Origin: Halomontanus rarus
Lineage (GTDB): Archaea > Halobacteriota > Halobacteria > Halobacteriales > Natrialbaceae
Assembly (NCBI RefSeq): GCF_029338335.1
Contig: NZ_CP119799.1
DNA length: 64,000 bases
Strand: one strand, 5' to 3'
The translations under genes were made by a program, and so were the position numbers. Positions 33,209 to 41,782 of the stretch are shown piece by piece. The notes beneath the pieces are model-generated. The model saw nothing but the letters and a program-made list of their open reading frames with translations, did no database searches and was not told the DNA's origin. Within the stretch, counting starts at the first letter, position 1. Each line of letters opens with the position of its first letter.

Positions 33209-34456
33209 TCAGCCGTCCTCAGAGCGACTTCCGACTAACCGTTTTACCCGATCCCACGCTGACATACTCTCAAATGTTTCGTTGTCCTTGTCGGTATTGG
33301 CAGTTTGCTCTCTATCGGTGGGTCTTGCCTTTCGGTCACGGTTTTCGCGTTTCGTTTCGAGAGCCTCGAGTTTCGTTTCGAGAGCCTCGAGACGCTCGTT
33401 CTTCTGCTCGATCGTGGCCTCGAGGTCGGCCACGCGCTCGCTCAACAATTGGTTCTTCTCGGCCAGATACGCTGCTCGGGCACCATCAGTCCCGCCAACG
33501 GTCTGTCCGGACGACGTCGTGCTATCTCGAGGCTCTTGTTCGGTAGCCCCCTCACCACTCGAGGAATCGTACACGTCGTCAGTATTCGCGATCGCTCGTT
33601 CGACCGTCTTCTCACCGTACGTCGAGCCATCGCTGTAGTGGACGTCGTCCCACTTCCCCCGGATCAATCCCGACTGTCGAAAGAGCCGGTCTACTCGAGC
33701 AGCGTCACCACCGGTCCAGAACGCCAGCAGACAACACAGCGCCATATCCGCTTCCGACTGGCTCTCGTAGCCGGTCGTCGACCCGCGCCACAACCGATCG
33801 AACTTCTCGCCGTTCGACGCGTTCCGTGCTCGCTCGAGCAGCTCTTCATCCTCGAGGTCGAGCGTCCCGGACCTCTCCGACACCGTAGAGACGTCACTCG
33901 AGGCTGTCGTGTCGCCATCAGACTCGTCACTATCCTCCTGAGCGACGAACTCCTCGTGAACGTCCTCGAGTGCATCCTGTCGAGGCTCGACTATCTCTGG
34001 TGTCCCAGCAACGTGATCGGTAGTCATGGTGAAGAACCGCGCCTGGTCGTACATCTCGATCGAGCCATGTCGATTCCCACCCTCGGGAAGGTCACCCTCG
34101 AGAATCACGTGATAGCCCGTTCCCGACGGCGAGACCTCTGTAAACGAGTCCAGTCGTTCGATGATTGTCGGCGCTGGCTCGAGCGGCTTTCCAGAGTCCA
34201 GATCACGGCAATCGTCCAGATCGACGCCGACGAGCGGATCGGTCGCCGTAAACACGAAGCCGATCCCATCCACAGCGTCGGTCGCCACACACTCGAGTGC
34301 CTGCTCGAGGTCACTCCAGGTCCGATCGTCCGTCGTCGATGCGAAGTCACCGGTCGCTGGATTCACCGGAACCTTGGTCTGCTTACCATCTCGATCTTCG
34401 GCTGGCCAACAGAGCCACTGCGCTCGATCACCGGAACCAGTATTACCAGTAACCAC
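33209..34456 (-). CDS. Primase-like replication protein, copy 2
   Basis: 415 residues. Same domain order as 26583-27785: prim-pol core (QWLCWPAEDRDGKQTKVPVN; GIGFVFTATDPLVGVDLDDC; SGTGYHVILEGDLPEGGNRH), then the strongly conserved NGEKFDRLWRGSTTGYESQS region and a C-terminal coiled coil with an extra heptad-like repeat (LEALETKLEALETKREN) and a basic tail. The N-terminus is shorter. The middle-to-end segment is nearly identical between copies while the N-terminal core has diverged, which suggests gene conversion or domain swapping. Confidence 0.82.
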   Translation of the reverse strand: MVTGNTGSGDRAQWLCWPAEDRDGKQTKVPVNPATGDFASTTDDRTWSDLEQALECVATDAVDGIGFVFTATDPLVGVDLDDCRDLDSGKPLEPAPTIIERLDSFTEVSPSGTGYHVILEGDLPEGGNRHGSIEMYDQARFFTMTTDHVAGTPEIVEPRQDALEDVHEEFVAQEDSDESDGDTTASSDVSTVSERSGTLDLEDEELLERARNASNGEKFDRLWRGSTTGYESQSEADMALCCLLAFWTGGDAARVDRLFRQSGLIRGKWDDVHYSDGSTYGEKTVERAIANTDDVYDSSSGEGATEQEPRDSTTSSGQTVGGTDGARAAYLAEKNQLLSERVADLEATIEQKNERLEALETKLEALETKRENRDRKARPTDREQTANTDKDNETFESMSAWDRVKRLVGSRSEDG

Positions 34457-34585
34457 TCCAGGATTGCCAATAAGATTCGTTCTTTTTGTATTTAATTACC
34501 ATCTTACGAATATCCTTTTCAAAACTTACGTAATCCTGTCCGTGTGTTTTGAAGTCCGTTTGGATTATTTCGATAGAGGAACCAC

Positions 34586-35464
34586 CTAGCACTCGCAAAG
34601 AAGTTCGTCGTCGTCGTTATTCGAGAGGAGTGTCTCGATCACCGACTCGGAGTGATCGTCCTCGAGACCCTCTCGAAACCGTGCGTACTTCGACGGGGCG
34701 TGATCACTCGGGAACACCGGCCACTCGTCCGTCGGCGGCTCGAGGACGTCCTGCCATCGTGAAAGGTCCTCCTGCGGGCGTGACGGCAGGGGTGCAGCCT
34801 CGATGTTCCGCGACTTCCCGAGCACACGGAACACGCCATCCTCGAGGTTGACGTCGGCCCATCGAAGGCCGTTCCTGGTCTCGTCGCCGGAGACGGCGAA
34901 TACCTCCGCACCGCGGACGCCCGTCTTCCCGAGGACGTAGACAATCGCGCGGTCGCACATCCGCTGCTCGAGAATCTGAGACGGTACTCGTGGGGGCTCA
35001 AGTGCGGAGTCGACGCGTCGATCGACGAACTGGAACAGCTGCTGGCGATCGGCGGGATCCCAGAACTGGCGCTCGCGTTCACCACGATCCTCTGGAAGGT
35101 TCTCTGTTGCCCGGTTCTTTCGCGCTGGGTTCGTATCGAGTAGTCCCTCGCGAACACAGTAGTCGAAGTACGTGTGCGCTGTCGAAGCCGCAATATCTCC
35201 TGCCTCTTCGTCGTCGTCGAGCTTCGAGGCGTACCGGCGACAGTCGTAGACGTCGATCGACTCGACGACGTCGGTGCCGTTACGAGTGAGGTAGGTCTCG
35301 ATTGCTCGAGGACTGGGCGCATGTTTTTGGCCGACGTGTCGGAGAGCGTGCGGAGATAGTCGCTCCGAACCGTTTCGAAGGCCGTTCCCCCGGGAGTAGG
35401 CCCGTTCTGCGTGTGATTCAACGGTTGGATTCAACCGCAGTCGTGTAGTGAAACGCGACAACAC
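34586..35464 (-). pseudogene. Tyrosine recombinase (XerC/D-like) lacking its catalytic C-terminus
   Basis: Up to 292 residues. The N-terminal SAM-like domain (AIETYLTRNGTDVVESIDVY; STAHTYFDYCVREGLLDTNP) and the first part of the catalytic domain with its Arg (YVLGKTGVRGAEVFAVSGDE; ADVNLEDGVFRVLGKSRN) are present. The frame then ends DDDELLCEC before any H-x-x-R, second His or Tyr, so about 90 residues are missing and the enzyme cannot be active as drawn. The first residues overlap the ABC permease stop (35418), so the true start is probably internal, for example at or after 35400. Confidence 0.7.
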
Positions 35465-36161
35465 TCAATGCCACGAGGGCAGTTGCGTATCCGATCGCAC
35501 CGAGAATCGTCTCCAGCCCGACGCTGTCCGTGAACGCGGTCTCGAACAGCGCCGCTGTCGCGTAGTGGCCAGGGAGATACACAGTCCAGTCAGGAATTTC
35601 CGAGGCCAACGGATTTTGAAACAGAAGAACGTCCACGAGCGGAACGAGAAGCATCACGTAGACGCCAGCTAGCCGGTCAAACAGGAGACCGACGATGACG
35701 CCGACGACACCGTACGTGATACCGAGCAATCCCGTGAGTGCCGTGAAGGCCCACAAGTCGGCTGGCTCGAATATCTGCACGGCGACGCTCACGGCGACCA
35801 CACTCACAACGGCGGCGCCTGCTGCCAGCGTTCCGATCCGGGCCACGACGAGTTCGACGCTACTGTACCCCGCGAGACGGAGGCGGTCGTCGGCCGCTCT
35901 CGAGGACAACGCCAGGAAGAGTCCCACGATACCGGAGAGAATGGCGACTGCGACAGCCGTCATGAACGCCGCGGCGAACGCCGACATCGAGACGGTTGTC
36001 GTCGTCTCACCCACCGTCAACAGGATGGCTGTCTCTGGAACGAGGAGAACGAACGTGCCAACGAAGTACGTGGGAAGGACGAGGAGTAGCACCAAGAGCA
36101 CCGGCGTCCGCCGGAACTCTCGGACGCCAATGGTGACTGCGGCCGGGATTCGGCGGTTCAA
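35418..36161 (-). CDS. ABC-2-type transporter permease B
   Basis: 247 residues with six hydrophobic segments (for example TPVLLVLLLVLPTYFVGTFV; LTGLLGITYGVVGVIVGLLF; LETILGAIGYATALVALSVV). Related in length and layout to the permease encoded just upstream, with which it probably forms a heterodimer. Its ATG overlaps the upstream stop by four bases (36158-36161). It is the third gene of an exporter operon divergent from an AsnC-TRASH regulator. Confidence 0.85.
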   Translation of the reverse strand: MNRRIPAAVTIGVREFRRTPVLLVLLLVLPTYFVGTFVLLVPETAILLTVGETTTTVSMSAFAAAFMTAVAVAILSGIVGLFLALSSRAADDRLRLAGYSSVELVVARIGTLAAGAAVVSVVAVSVAVQIFEPADLWAFTALTGLLGITYGVVGVIVGLLFDRLAGVYVMLLVPLVDVLLFQNPLASEIPDWTVYLPGHYATAALFETAFTDSVGLETILGAIGYATALVALSVVAFHYTTAVESNR

Positions 36162-36907
36162 TGCGCATCACCGTCCGGCGGCAAGGCGTACACACAGACG
36201 ACAGCAGCAATGACAGTCACGGCAAGGAGATGGCAGAGTGCTGGCAAGAGGTGGGCTGACGCGACCGAGCCCTCAGACACGGCCTGTAGAACGATCTCTT
36301 GGGGGTGCGAGAGTGGCAGGAGTTGGACCAGGCTGTCGCTGATGCCGAAGAGCCCGCTCGAAACTATCGCACCGATGTCCGCGAGGGCAACGAGAACGAG
36401 CGACCCCTCGAGTTCCCGTGGCAGTACACTCCCGACGAGAACGCCGATGAGTCCGTAAACTGCACCGGCCAGGAGGAGCCCGACGAACGTCACGCCCGGC
36501 AGTTCGACGCGACCGCCCCCCACCCATTCGAGAGAGATAGTGGTCACGGCTGCAACGACCAGAGCGGTCGCAACGACGGTCGTGAATCGTGCCACCACGA
36601 GTTCGAATCGGCGGAATCCCGAAATCACAAGTCGACGGTCGACGGTTCGGACGCTGAGGCTCTGGAACAGACCGAAAATGCCAGCAAGTGCACTCGTTGC
36701 AAAGACGGCGCCCGTAACTCGCCCCTGGGTCGTCAGCGACGTTTTCGCTTCGAAGAGACCGAGATCAGACATGCTCCCGACGCTCAGCCCGTACAGTTGG
36801 ATCGAAACGACGGGCATGAAAAGCAACAGCGCGAGGGCGACGGGCGCTCGAGTGAGTGATCGCACGTTCGAGCGGACACTGGTCTTCGTTCGCTGTAGGC
36901 CAATCAT
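36158..36907 (-). CDS. ABC-2-type transporter permease A
   Basis: 249 residues from the ATG at 36907. The longer frame to 37186 overlaps the ATPase gene and is rejected. Hydrophobic segments include VALALLLFMPVVSIQLYGLS, FVGLLLAGAVYGLIGVLVGS and LCHLLAVTVIAAVVCVYALP. Start and stop overlap both neighbours (ATGA), which shows tight translational coupling within the operon. Confidence 0.87.
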   Translation of the reverse strand: MIGLQRTKTSVRSNVRSLTRAPVALALLLFMPVVSIQLYGLSVGSMSDLGLFEAKTSLTTQGRVTGAVFATSALAGIFGLFQSLSVRTVDRRLVISGFRRFELVVARFTTVVATALVVAAVTTISLEWVGGGRVELPGVTFVGLLLAGAVYGLIGVLVGSVLPRELEGSLVLVALADIGAIVSSGLFGISDSLVQLLPLSHPQEIVLQAVSEGSVASAHLLPALCHLLAVTVIAAVVCVYALPPDGDAH

Positions 36908-37728
36908 GGTCGCTCGTCCCCCGACTGGCTGGATACCATTCTGTCTGGTTCGGCAGCGAACGGGGTTCCGTCGCGTCCTACGGCAGCCCCTGTGGTCGGA
37001 TCTGACTGTGGAACGGTGCCGCTGTCCTCGGGTTCGGTCGTCGGTTGGATCAGACCTCCGTCTCGCAGTTCGTAGACCACGTCGAACCGGTCGTGTTCGT
37101 TGATGATGTGCGAGATGATTGCGATGCCGACCCCCCGAGCGCGGAGGTCGTCCGCCAGTTCCCAGAAGGCCAAGAACGTCTCCCAATCGAATCCTGTGTA
37201 GGGTTCGTCGAGTAAGAGCAGGTCCGGCCCGTGCATGAGCGCGACGGCGAGATTCAGCTTCTGGCGATTCCCGCCGCTGAGGTGTCGGACCTGGCGGTCA
37301 CGGAAGCGCTCGAAGTCCAACACGTCAAGGAGCCAGGCCCGCGATTCCGCAATCCCATCGTCGTCCATCCCGTAGGCCCGCCCGAACAGCTGGAACGTCT
37401 CGTCGACGGTCAATCGGTCGTAAAGTCGGGGTTCTTGTGGGCACCAACCAAGTCGCCCCTCACGTTTGACAATCCCGGAGTCGTGCTCGAGGACACCGGC
37501 GAGGATTCCCATAAGTGTGGACTTTCCACTCCCGTTCTCGCCAACGATTCCGACGATTTGGCCGCGATCGACACGGAGCGAGGCATCGTTCAGGACCTCG
37601 ACGGGGCGGCCGAACGGGTTCAGCGAGTTGTAGCGTTTCGTGAGGCCGGTCGCCCTAATGACCGTCTCTGTCGAACTGTCCTCGGCGGTTTGCGAGTCTG
37701 GGATCGATCCTGTATCAGTTGGCATCAC
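36904..37728 (-). CDS. ABC transporter ATP-binding protein
   Basis: 274 residues. Walker A is GENGSGKST (about 64-72), the signature LSGGNRQKL, Walker B LLLLDEPYTGFD, and the switch His is in IISHIINEHDRF. A 45-residue C-terminal tail beyond the domain is polar and rich in Asp/Pro/Thr. Belongs to the drug/copper-type (NosF/CcmA-like) ABC-2 exporters. First gene of the operon, 99 bases from the divergent AsnC-TRASH regulator, so metal or copper stress control is likely but not shown. Confidence 0.9.
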   Translation of the reverse strand: MMPTDTGSIPDSQTAEDSSTETVIRATGLTKRYNSLNPFGRPVEVLNDASLRVDRGQIVGIVGENGSGKSTLMGILAGVLEHDSGIVKREGRLGWCPQEPRLYDRLTVDETFQLFGRAYGMDDDGIAESRAWLLDVLDFERFRDRQVRHLSGGNRQKLNLAVALMHGPDLLLLDEPYTGFDWETFLAFWELADDLRARGVGIAIISHIINEHDRFDVVYELRDGGLIQPTTEPEDSGTVPQSDPTTGAAVGRDGTPFAAEPDRMVSSQSGDERP

Positions 37729-37827
37729 GTAGTATAGAGGGGCTAATCAATCAATGCGGTTTCCACTTAAAAATCAAGCCAGTAGAAATAGAACTTTCGA
37801 TATACTAAGCAAGATTTACGTACCACG

Positions 37828-38433
37828 ATGGATTCTATCACAGATATGCCCTCGCTCGACGAGACAGACATCGAGATTCTGCGACTCCTCAGCCACGATG
37901 CCCGGCGGACGTACACTGACATCGCAGAGGAGGTGGGCATGTCCGGGCCAGCGGTCGCAGACCGCATCGAACGGTTGCAAGACGCGGGGATCATCAACCG
38001 CTTCACTGTGGACATCGACCGAACACAGTTGGGAGCGGGCGCACAGATTTTTGTCCAAGTCGATCCCGGAGACTCGTTTGAACAGCTCCGGTCACGTCTC
38101 GACGGGTCCGACGCAGTGGAACACGTCATGGTCACCGCTGGCGGAGAACTCTGGTTCAATGCACGCGCAGAGGTCCACAGCGTTCACACGCGGGTAAGAA
38201 GCCTTCTGGAACCGGCCGACGACGCGGAGTACTCTGTGACGCTCATCGACGAGCTCGAGTGGCAACCGTCACTCGACGGGACGGACTTCGCGCTCACCTG
38301 TGCGGAGTGTGGGAACACCGTCGATAACGAGGGCGAGTCCGAGTGGATCGACGACCGGATGCATCACTTCTGCTGTATCACCTGCCAGAGCCAGTTCAAG
38401 GACCGGCTGAATCAGCTCAAAGAGGGTGTCTGA
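37828..38433 (+). CDS. AsnC-type HTH regulator with C-terminal TRASH metal-binding domain
   Basis: 201 residues. N-terminal AsnC winged helix (DIEILRLLSHDARRTYTDIA; EEVGMSGPAVADRIERLQDA), then a RAM-like region (about 65-150), then the TRASH domain with Cys in LTCAECGNTV and FCCITCQSQF. TRASH domains sense copper or other soft metals, so the protein probably activates or represses the divergent ABC exporter in response to metal. The shared 99-base gap holds both promoters. Size and order are normal for haloarchaeal TRASH regulators. Confidence 0.88.
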   Translation: MDSITDMPSLDETDIEILRLLSHDARRTYTDIAEEVGMSGPAVADRIERLQDAGIINRFTVDIDRTQLGAGAQIFVQVDPGDSFEQLRSRLDGSDAVEHVMVTAGGELWFNARAEVHSVHTRVRSLLEPADDAEYSVTLIDELEWQPSLDGTDFALTCAECGNTVDNEGESEWIDDRMHHFCCITCQSQFKDRLNQLKEGV

Positions 38434-38520
38434 ACAGTTTGGAATCCAAGCGACGGGGTTCCGAAATTCTCGATTTTCTACCGTGGTGGTCCGTGAATCG
38501 GATGCAGCCTCACGCATCAG

Positions 38521-39160
38521 TCAGCGGGTGACGGGCGACGGGACCGACTCGCGACCGTCCACTTCCCGGAGTGGTCCCGATACCCAGTCACGATAGCTGC
38601 ACCCCAGCTCTCCGCGAACCAGTCCATACGCAAAATTCGCCACAACGAGGTCTTCGGCGATGACTGACGCGGGAGCGGCTCCGAACGCTCCCAGTCTGAG
38701 GCCGAAAATGAAGATTGCGTTGAGACCGATGTTAATAACGGCACCGGTCGCCCGATTCGACATCGGAATCCACGTGTTGTCCACCCCTGCGAGCGTGCGG
38801 CTTGCGACGACGTTGAACGTGACAAACAGCAGGGCGACCGCGCTCACCCGCAGGTACGTCATCCTGTATCGGAGTGTCCTGCTGTCTTCGGTAAACACTC
38901 GGATCAACTCCTCGGCACCAAGCCAGTAACGACGACGAACGGGAGTCCGAGCGCGAGGCCGAGAAGCACACTCTGTTTGACGACGAGACTCGCCGCTACC
39001 GATTGGCCGGAACTATGGCGTTGCGCGACCAGTCTGATCGTTCCACCAGCGATTTCGATGCCGAAAGCGAACGCGAACTGCCAGTAGACGACTGCAAAGG
39101 AGATGCCGACGATGGCCTTAGAACCGACGGTGGGCCGACCATCGCAATGTCGGACACACG
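38521..39160 (-). pseudogene. Decayed MATE-family efflux transporter
   Basis: Pieces of one MATE protein in different frames. Starting near 39155: RVSDIAMVG, then after a shift SKAIVGISFAVVYWQFAFAF and GGTIRLVAQRHSSGQSVAAS with a hydrophobic LLGLALGLPFVVVTG, and after a second shift (around 38925) EELIRVFTEDSRTLRYRMTY and a hydrophobic helix region down to 38521. The N-terminal and C-terminal transporter segments are missing. At least two frameshifts plus deletions, so a pseudogene. Confidence 0.75.
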
Positions 39161-39303
39161 GAGAGAGAACCTAGCGATTATCGTCAGGAACCGCGGCCAT
39201 GCGAGGTCCGCGATCGCCGTCCGCGCTGGTCGTCGATAGCCCCCACCTCGGCCAGTCGGTGAGCGAGTCAACGGAACCACCAGACGCGGGGTTGCACATC
39301 GAA

Positions 39304-40131
39304 TCAAGCCCTCGGCGGGAGTTCGAGTGAACTTCCGACACCCACTGAGCGAAACGCCTCGGGGAGACGTTCCGAGAGTATCTTCTCGGCCTGGAAGCCC
39401 GTGCAGTGAGTCCCGGCAAACAGGTCGAGTTTCCCCTCCAACCAGTCAGCGAGGTCATGGATTTCGTCCGCATCGCGGGCAACGAGGTGGGTACCGCCAA
39501 TGACGAAGCGAACCTCCGTGTTGGTGACTGTCTCGGCGTGCTCGATGGTGTTGCGAAGGCCTGCGTGACAGCACCCGAGCACAAGGGCGGTGCCATCTTC
39601 GGTCTCGACGGCGACCGACTGGTCGTCCGGCACCGAATCGTCGACCAATTCACCATCCTCCTCGCGCAGGTGGACAGGATTGTCGTCGTGGGGCCGGGGA
39701 ATTTCACCGAGCGCGAATACATCGTCGCGTACCTCCACAGGGCCGCGGTGTTCCACGATATCGGCCCCCGTTTCGACCTCGGCCCGCGAATACGGGATGC
39801 CGATGTGGACCGGTTCGTCCAGTGTCCGGCCGTCCGCCGGTTCCCGGATGAACCGCCCGTTCCAGACGTCAGGATGGCAGTAGACGGTCGGGCGCTCGAA
39901 CGGGTCGAGAAACGCCTCAAGCCCCTTCGTGTGGTCGTAGTGGGCGTGGCTCAAGACGATGTCATCGAACCCTGTGCCGACATCGAGTAGCCGTGCATTG
40001 TCGAGGGCAGCGCTGGACTGGCCAGTATCGAACAGCACGTCCCCGATAGCTGCCGAAAATCCCCACTCGCCGCGCAGACCCTTTGGAATCCCCGTGGCGA
40101 CAGTGTTGTCGGCCAGGATGGTGACGTTCAT
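39304..40131 (-). CDS. MBL-fold metallohydrolase
   Basis: 275 residues. Metal-binding motif SHAHYDHTKGLEAF (H-x-H-x-D-H) at about 60-73, further ligand in GCCHAGLRNTIEH, and the C-terminal His in FAGTHCTGFQA. The shape matches the group related to 7,8-dihydropterin-6-methyl-4-aminobenzene phosphate synthase (CcpA/PQQ-like MBL proteins, which have DTG and GCCHAG motifs). Soluble; substrate unknown. It lies beside the decayed MATE gene on the same strand. Confidence 0.88.
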   Translation of the reverse strand: MNVTILADNTVATGIPKGLRGEWGFSAAIGDVLFDTGQSSAALDNARLLDVGTGFDDIVLSHAHYDHTKGLEAFLDPFERPTVYCHPDVWNGRFIREPADGRTLDEPVHIGIPYSRAEVETGADIVEHRGPVEVRDDVFALGEIPRPHDDNPVHLREEDGELVDDSVPDDQSVAVETEDGTALVLGCCHAGLRNTIEHAETVTNTEVRFVIGGTHLVARDADEIHDLADWLEGKLDLFAGTHCTGFQAEKILSERLPEAFRSVGVGSSLELPPRA

Positions 40132-40315
40132 TCTCCACCACCCAACGCAAGACAGTGCGTATCGCCACGGTGATCATGGTTCCAGTTCTTGTTACCGACG
40201 CGAGACGTTACCTGATTCGAATGCATCGACTCGGTCACGAGAAAAAATACGTAGCAATTCCTAATTGCGATTTCCACTCAAAATTCGAGCTGAAGACTCC
40301 ATCTAAGATTGATAT

Positions 40316-40711
40316 TCAAACTGTGGATTGATTGGAGCCAGAAGCAATTGACGACAACCACTTGCCGTCGATAGTCCCGGCGAATGTGCTCGTCCGTTTT
40401 CCTCCGCCGTCTCCGCCCCGTTGAGGGACAATGCCAAGCAAGCGGATGTTATCGGCCGTTCTGGTGTCAGGATGGTCGCCGACTGCGACTTCCATTTCAA
40501 ACTGTAGGCCACGGTTGCGGTCGTGTTTAGTTAAGGCTGAAAAGTGAGGCGTGCGGATTTTCATCTGGTTCTCTGTACTAGTGAGGTTCGTTACCTCGAA
40601 TTCCATTTTTTCAACGGTATTTTCGAGTGGGGGATCAACTGGTTCTCCTAGTATTTCGAGATGATCTGGTACATTAGAGAAAGTCACGCCAAAGGTATAT
40701 TCATCTGGCAC
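40316..40711 (-). CDS. Hypothetical protein (131 aa)
   Basis: Beta-rich, no signal peptide in this frame: MPDEYTFGVTFSNVPDHLEI, then NTVEKMEFEVTNLTSTENQM and NRGLQFEMEVAVGDHPDTRT. It resembles the core of an extracellular Ig-like or DUF11-type domain but the N-terminus carries no export signal, so a truncated 5' end is possible. Not recognised. Confidence 0.5.
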   Translation of the reverse strand: MPDEYTFGVTFSNVPDHLEILGEPVDPPLENTVEKMEFEVTNLTSTENQMKIRTPHFSALTKHDRNRGLQFEMEVAVGDHPDTRTADNIRLLGIVPQRGGDGGGKRTSTFAGTIDGKWLSSIASGSNQSTV

Positions 40712-40729
40712 CTCTTCAGTGTAGGCACT

Positions 40730-41030
40730 GTCTAGTTACGCGCTTCTGGCGTAGGCCGGCGTTTCAGCGGCTTTCGCGATACTTATGAGGGAAGTGGGAA
40801 TCCTCATTCCTCGTGAGACGGTGCTGAAGCAGTCAAATATTCACTGCTCGCCGATCGAGCATCACTTCTGTCAGGGACTCTATGGTGGATTCGCCGGTCC
40901 CGTCACGCCTTCACCGCCGCCATGGCTTGCGATTTTCCTTATCTAGACAGTGCCGACGTACGCGAATCTCCGATTTGCTCGACTCAGGATTCCTGCGTCT
41001 TCAGGCGCGGGAGGATGTCAACCACTAGGG
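40730..41030. other. Possible relic of an IS200/IS605-type right end
   Basis: Non-coding 357-base gap before the DUF4129 gene. GATTCCTGCGTCTTCAGGCG followed by CGGGAGGATGTCAAC at about 40988-41022 forms a hairpin (TCCTGCG/CGCGGGA) and looks like the right end typical of haloarchaeal tnpB elements. No transposase is left. Low confidence, from memory of such ends. Confidence 0.3.
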
Positions 41031-41068
41031 TTCTTAATCCTTCACCGGTAACGTATTCGTACTATCAG

Positions 41069-41782
41069 ATGTCCCTGAATCGGTCCCACATTACCGCCCT
41101 CCTCCTCACCGTATTCGCTCTCACAGTCCTCGGTGTTGCCGCGGGCACGTTAGACTCTGCCCAACCGAACGATGCGTATACATACGGAGATGGTGATCCG
41201 ACTTCGGAAGGGCAGGACGCTGCACAGAGCCAGCCCCCGACTGATGACTCATCTAGCGGTCACTTCCTCCTTCCAGAGTTGAACATCACAAACAACCTTC
41301 AAGACGAACAGGCACAGTCCGGAGGCGTACTCACACGTCTCGTTCTCGGCGTCTTTCTCTTGTTCTTTGGCGCGGGCCTCGTGTTGTGGCGTCTCACCAG
41401 CGACGGATCGCCCGCGGATATTGCGGCCGACGACGAGATCGATACCCTCGTCGACGAACGGACCCCGTACACACCGTCACCAAATGCACGGAATGTGCCG
41501 GCGACGAACGACGTCTATCGTGCATGGCAGGCCATGATTGCCGCTCTCGATGTCGAGATGGTAGACAATAAGACACCCGCTGAGCTCGCTGAAGCTGCGA
41601 TCAAAGCGGGTTTTCCGGCGTCGAAAGTTTCCACTCTCACCGAAGTGTTCTGCAACGTCCGATATGGTGGGGAGTCCCCAACTAACAAGCAGGAACAACA
41701 CGCCCAGGAGGCGATTGAGGGGATTCGTCAGGCCGCTCAACTCGACGATCCGAATCAGTCTAACTCTCCGTCTGAACCATGA
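41069..41782 (+). CDS. DUF4129-domain membrane protein
   Basis: 237 residues from the ATG at 41069 (the frame from 40922 includes the putative IS relic). An N-terminal signal/anchor (ITALLLTVFALTVLGVAAGT), a Ser/Gln/Pro-rich extracellular part, one membrane helix at about 90-110 (RLVLGVFLLFFGAGLVLWRL) and a C-terminal cytosolic DUF4129-like region (VYRAWQAMIAALDVEMVDNK; TPAELAEAAIKAGFPASKVS). First gene of the operon with DUF58 and a third membrane protein; such genes accompany MoxR ATPases in haloarchaea. Confidence 0.82.
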   Translation: MSLNRSHITALLLTVFALTVLGVAAGTLDSAQPNDAYTYGDGDPTSEGQDAAQSQPPTDDSSSGHFLLPELNITNNLQDEQAQSGGVLTRLVLGVFLLFFGAGLVLWRLTSDGSPADIAADDEIDTLVDERTPYTPSPNARNVPATNDVYRAWQAMIAALDVEMVDNKTPAELAEAAIKAGFPASKVSTLTEVFCNVRYGGESPTNKQEQHAQEAIEGIRQAAQLDDPNQSNSPSEP

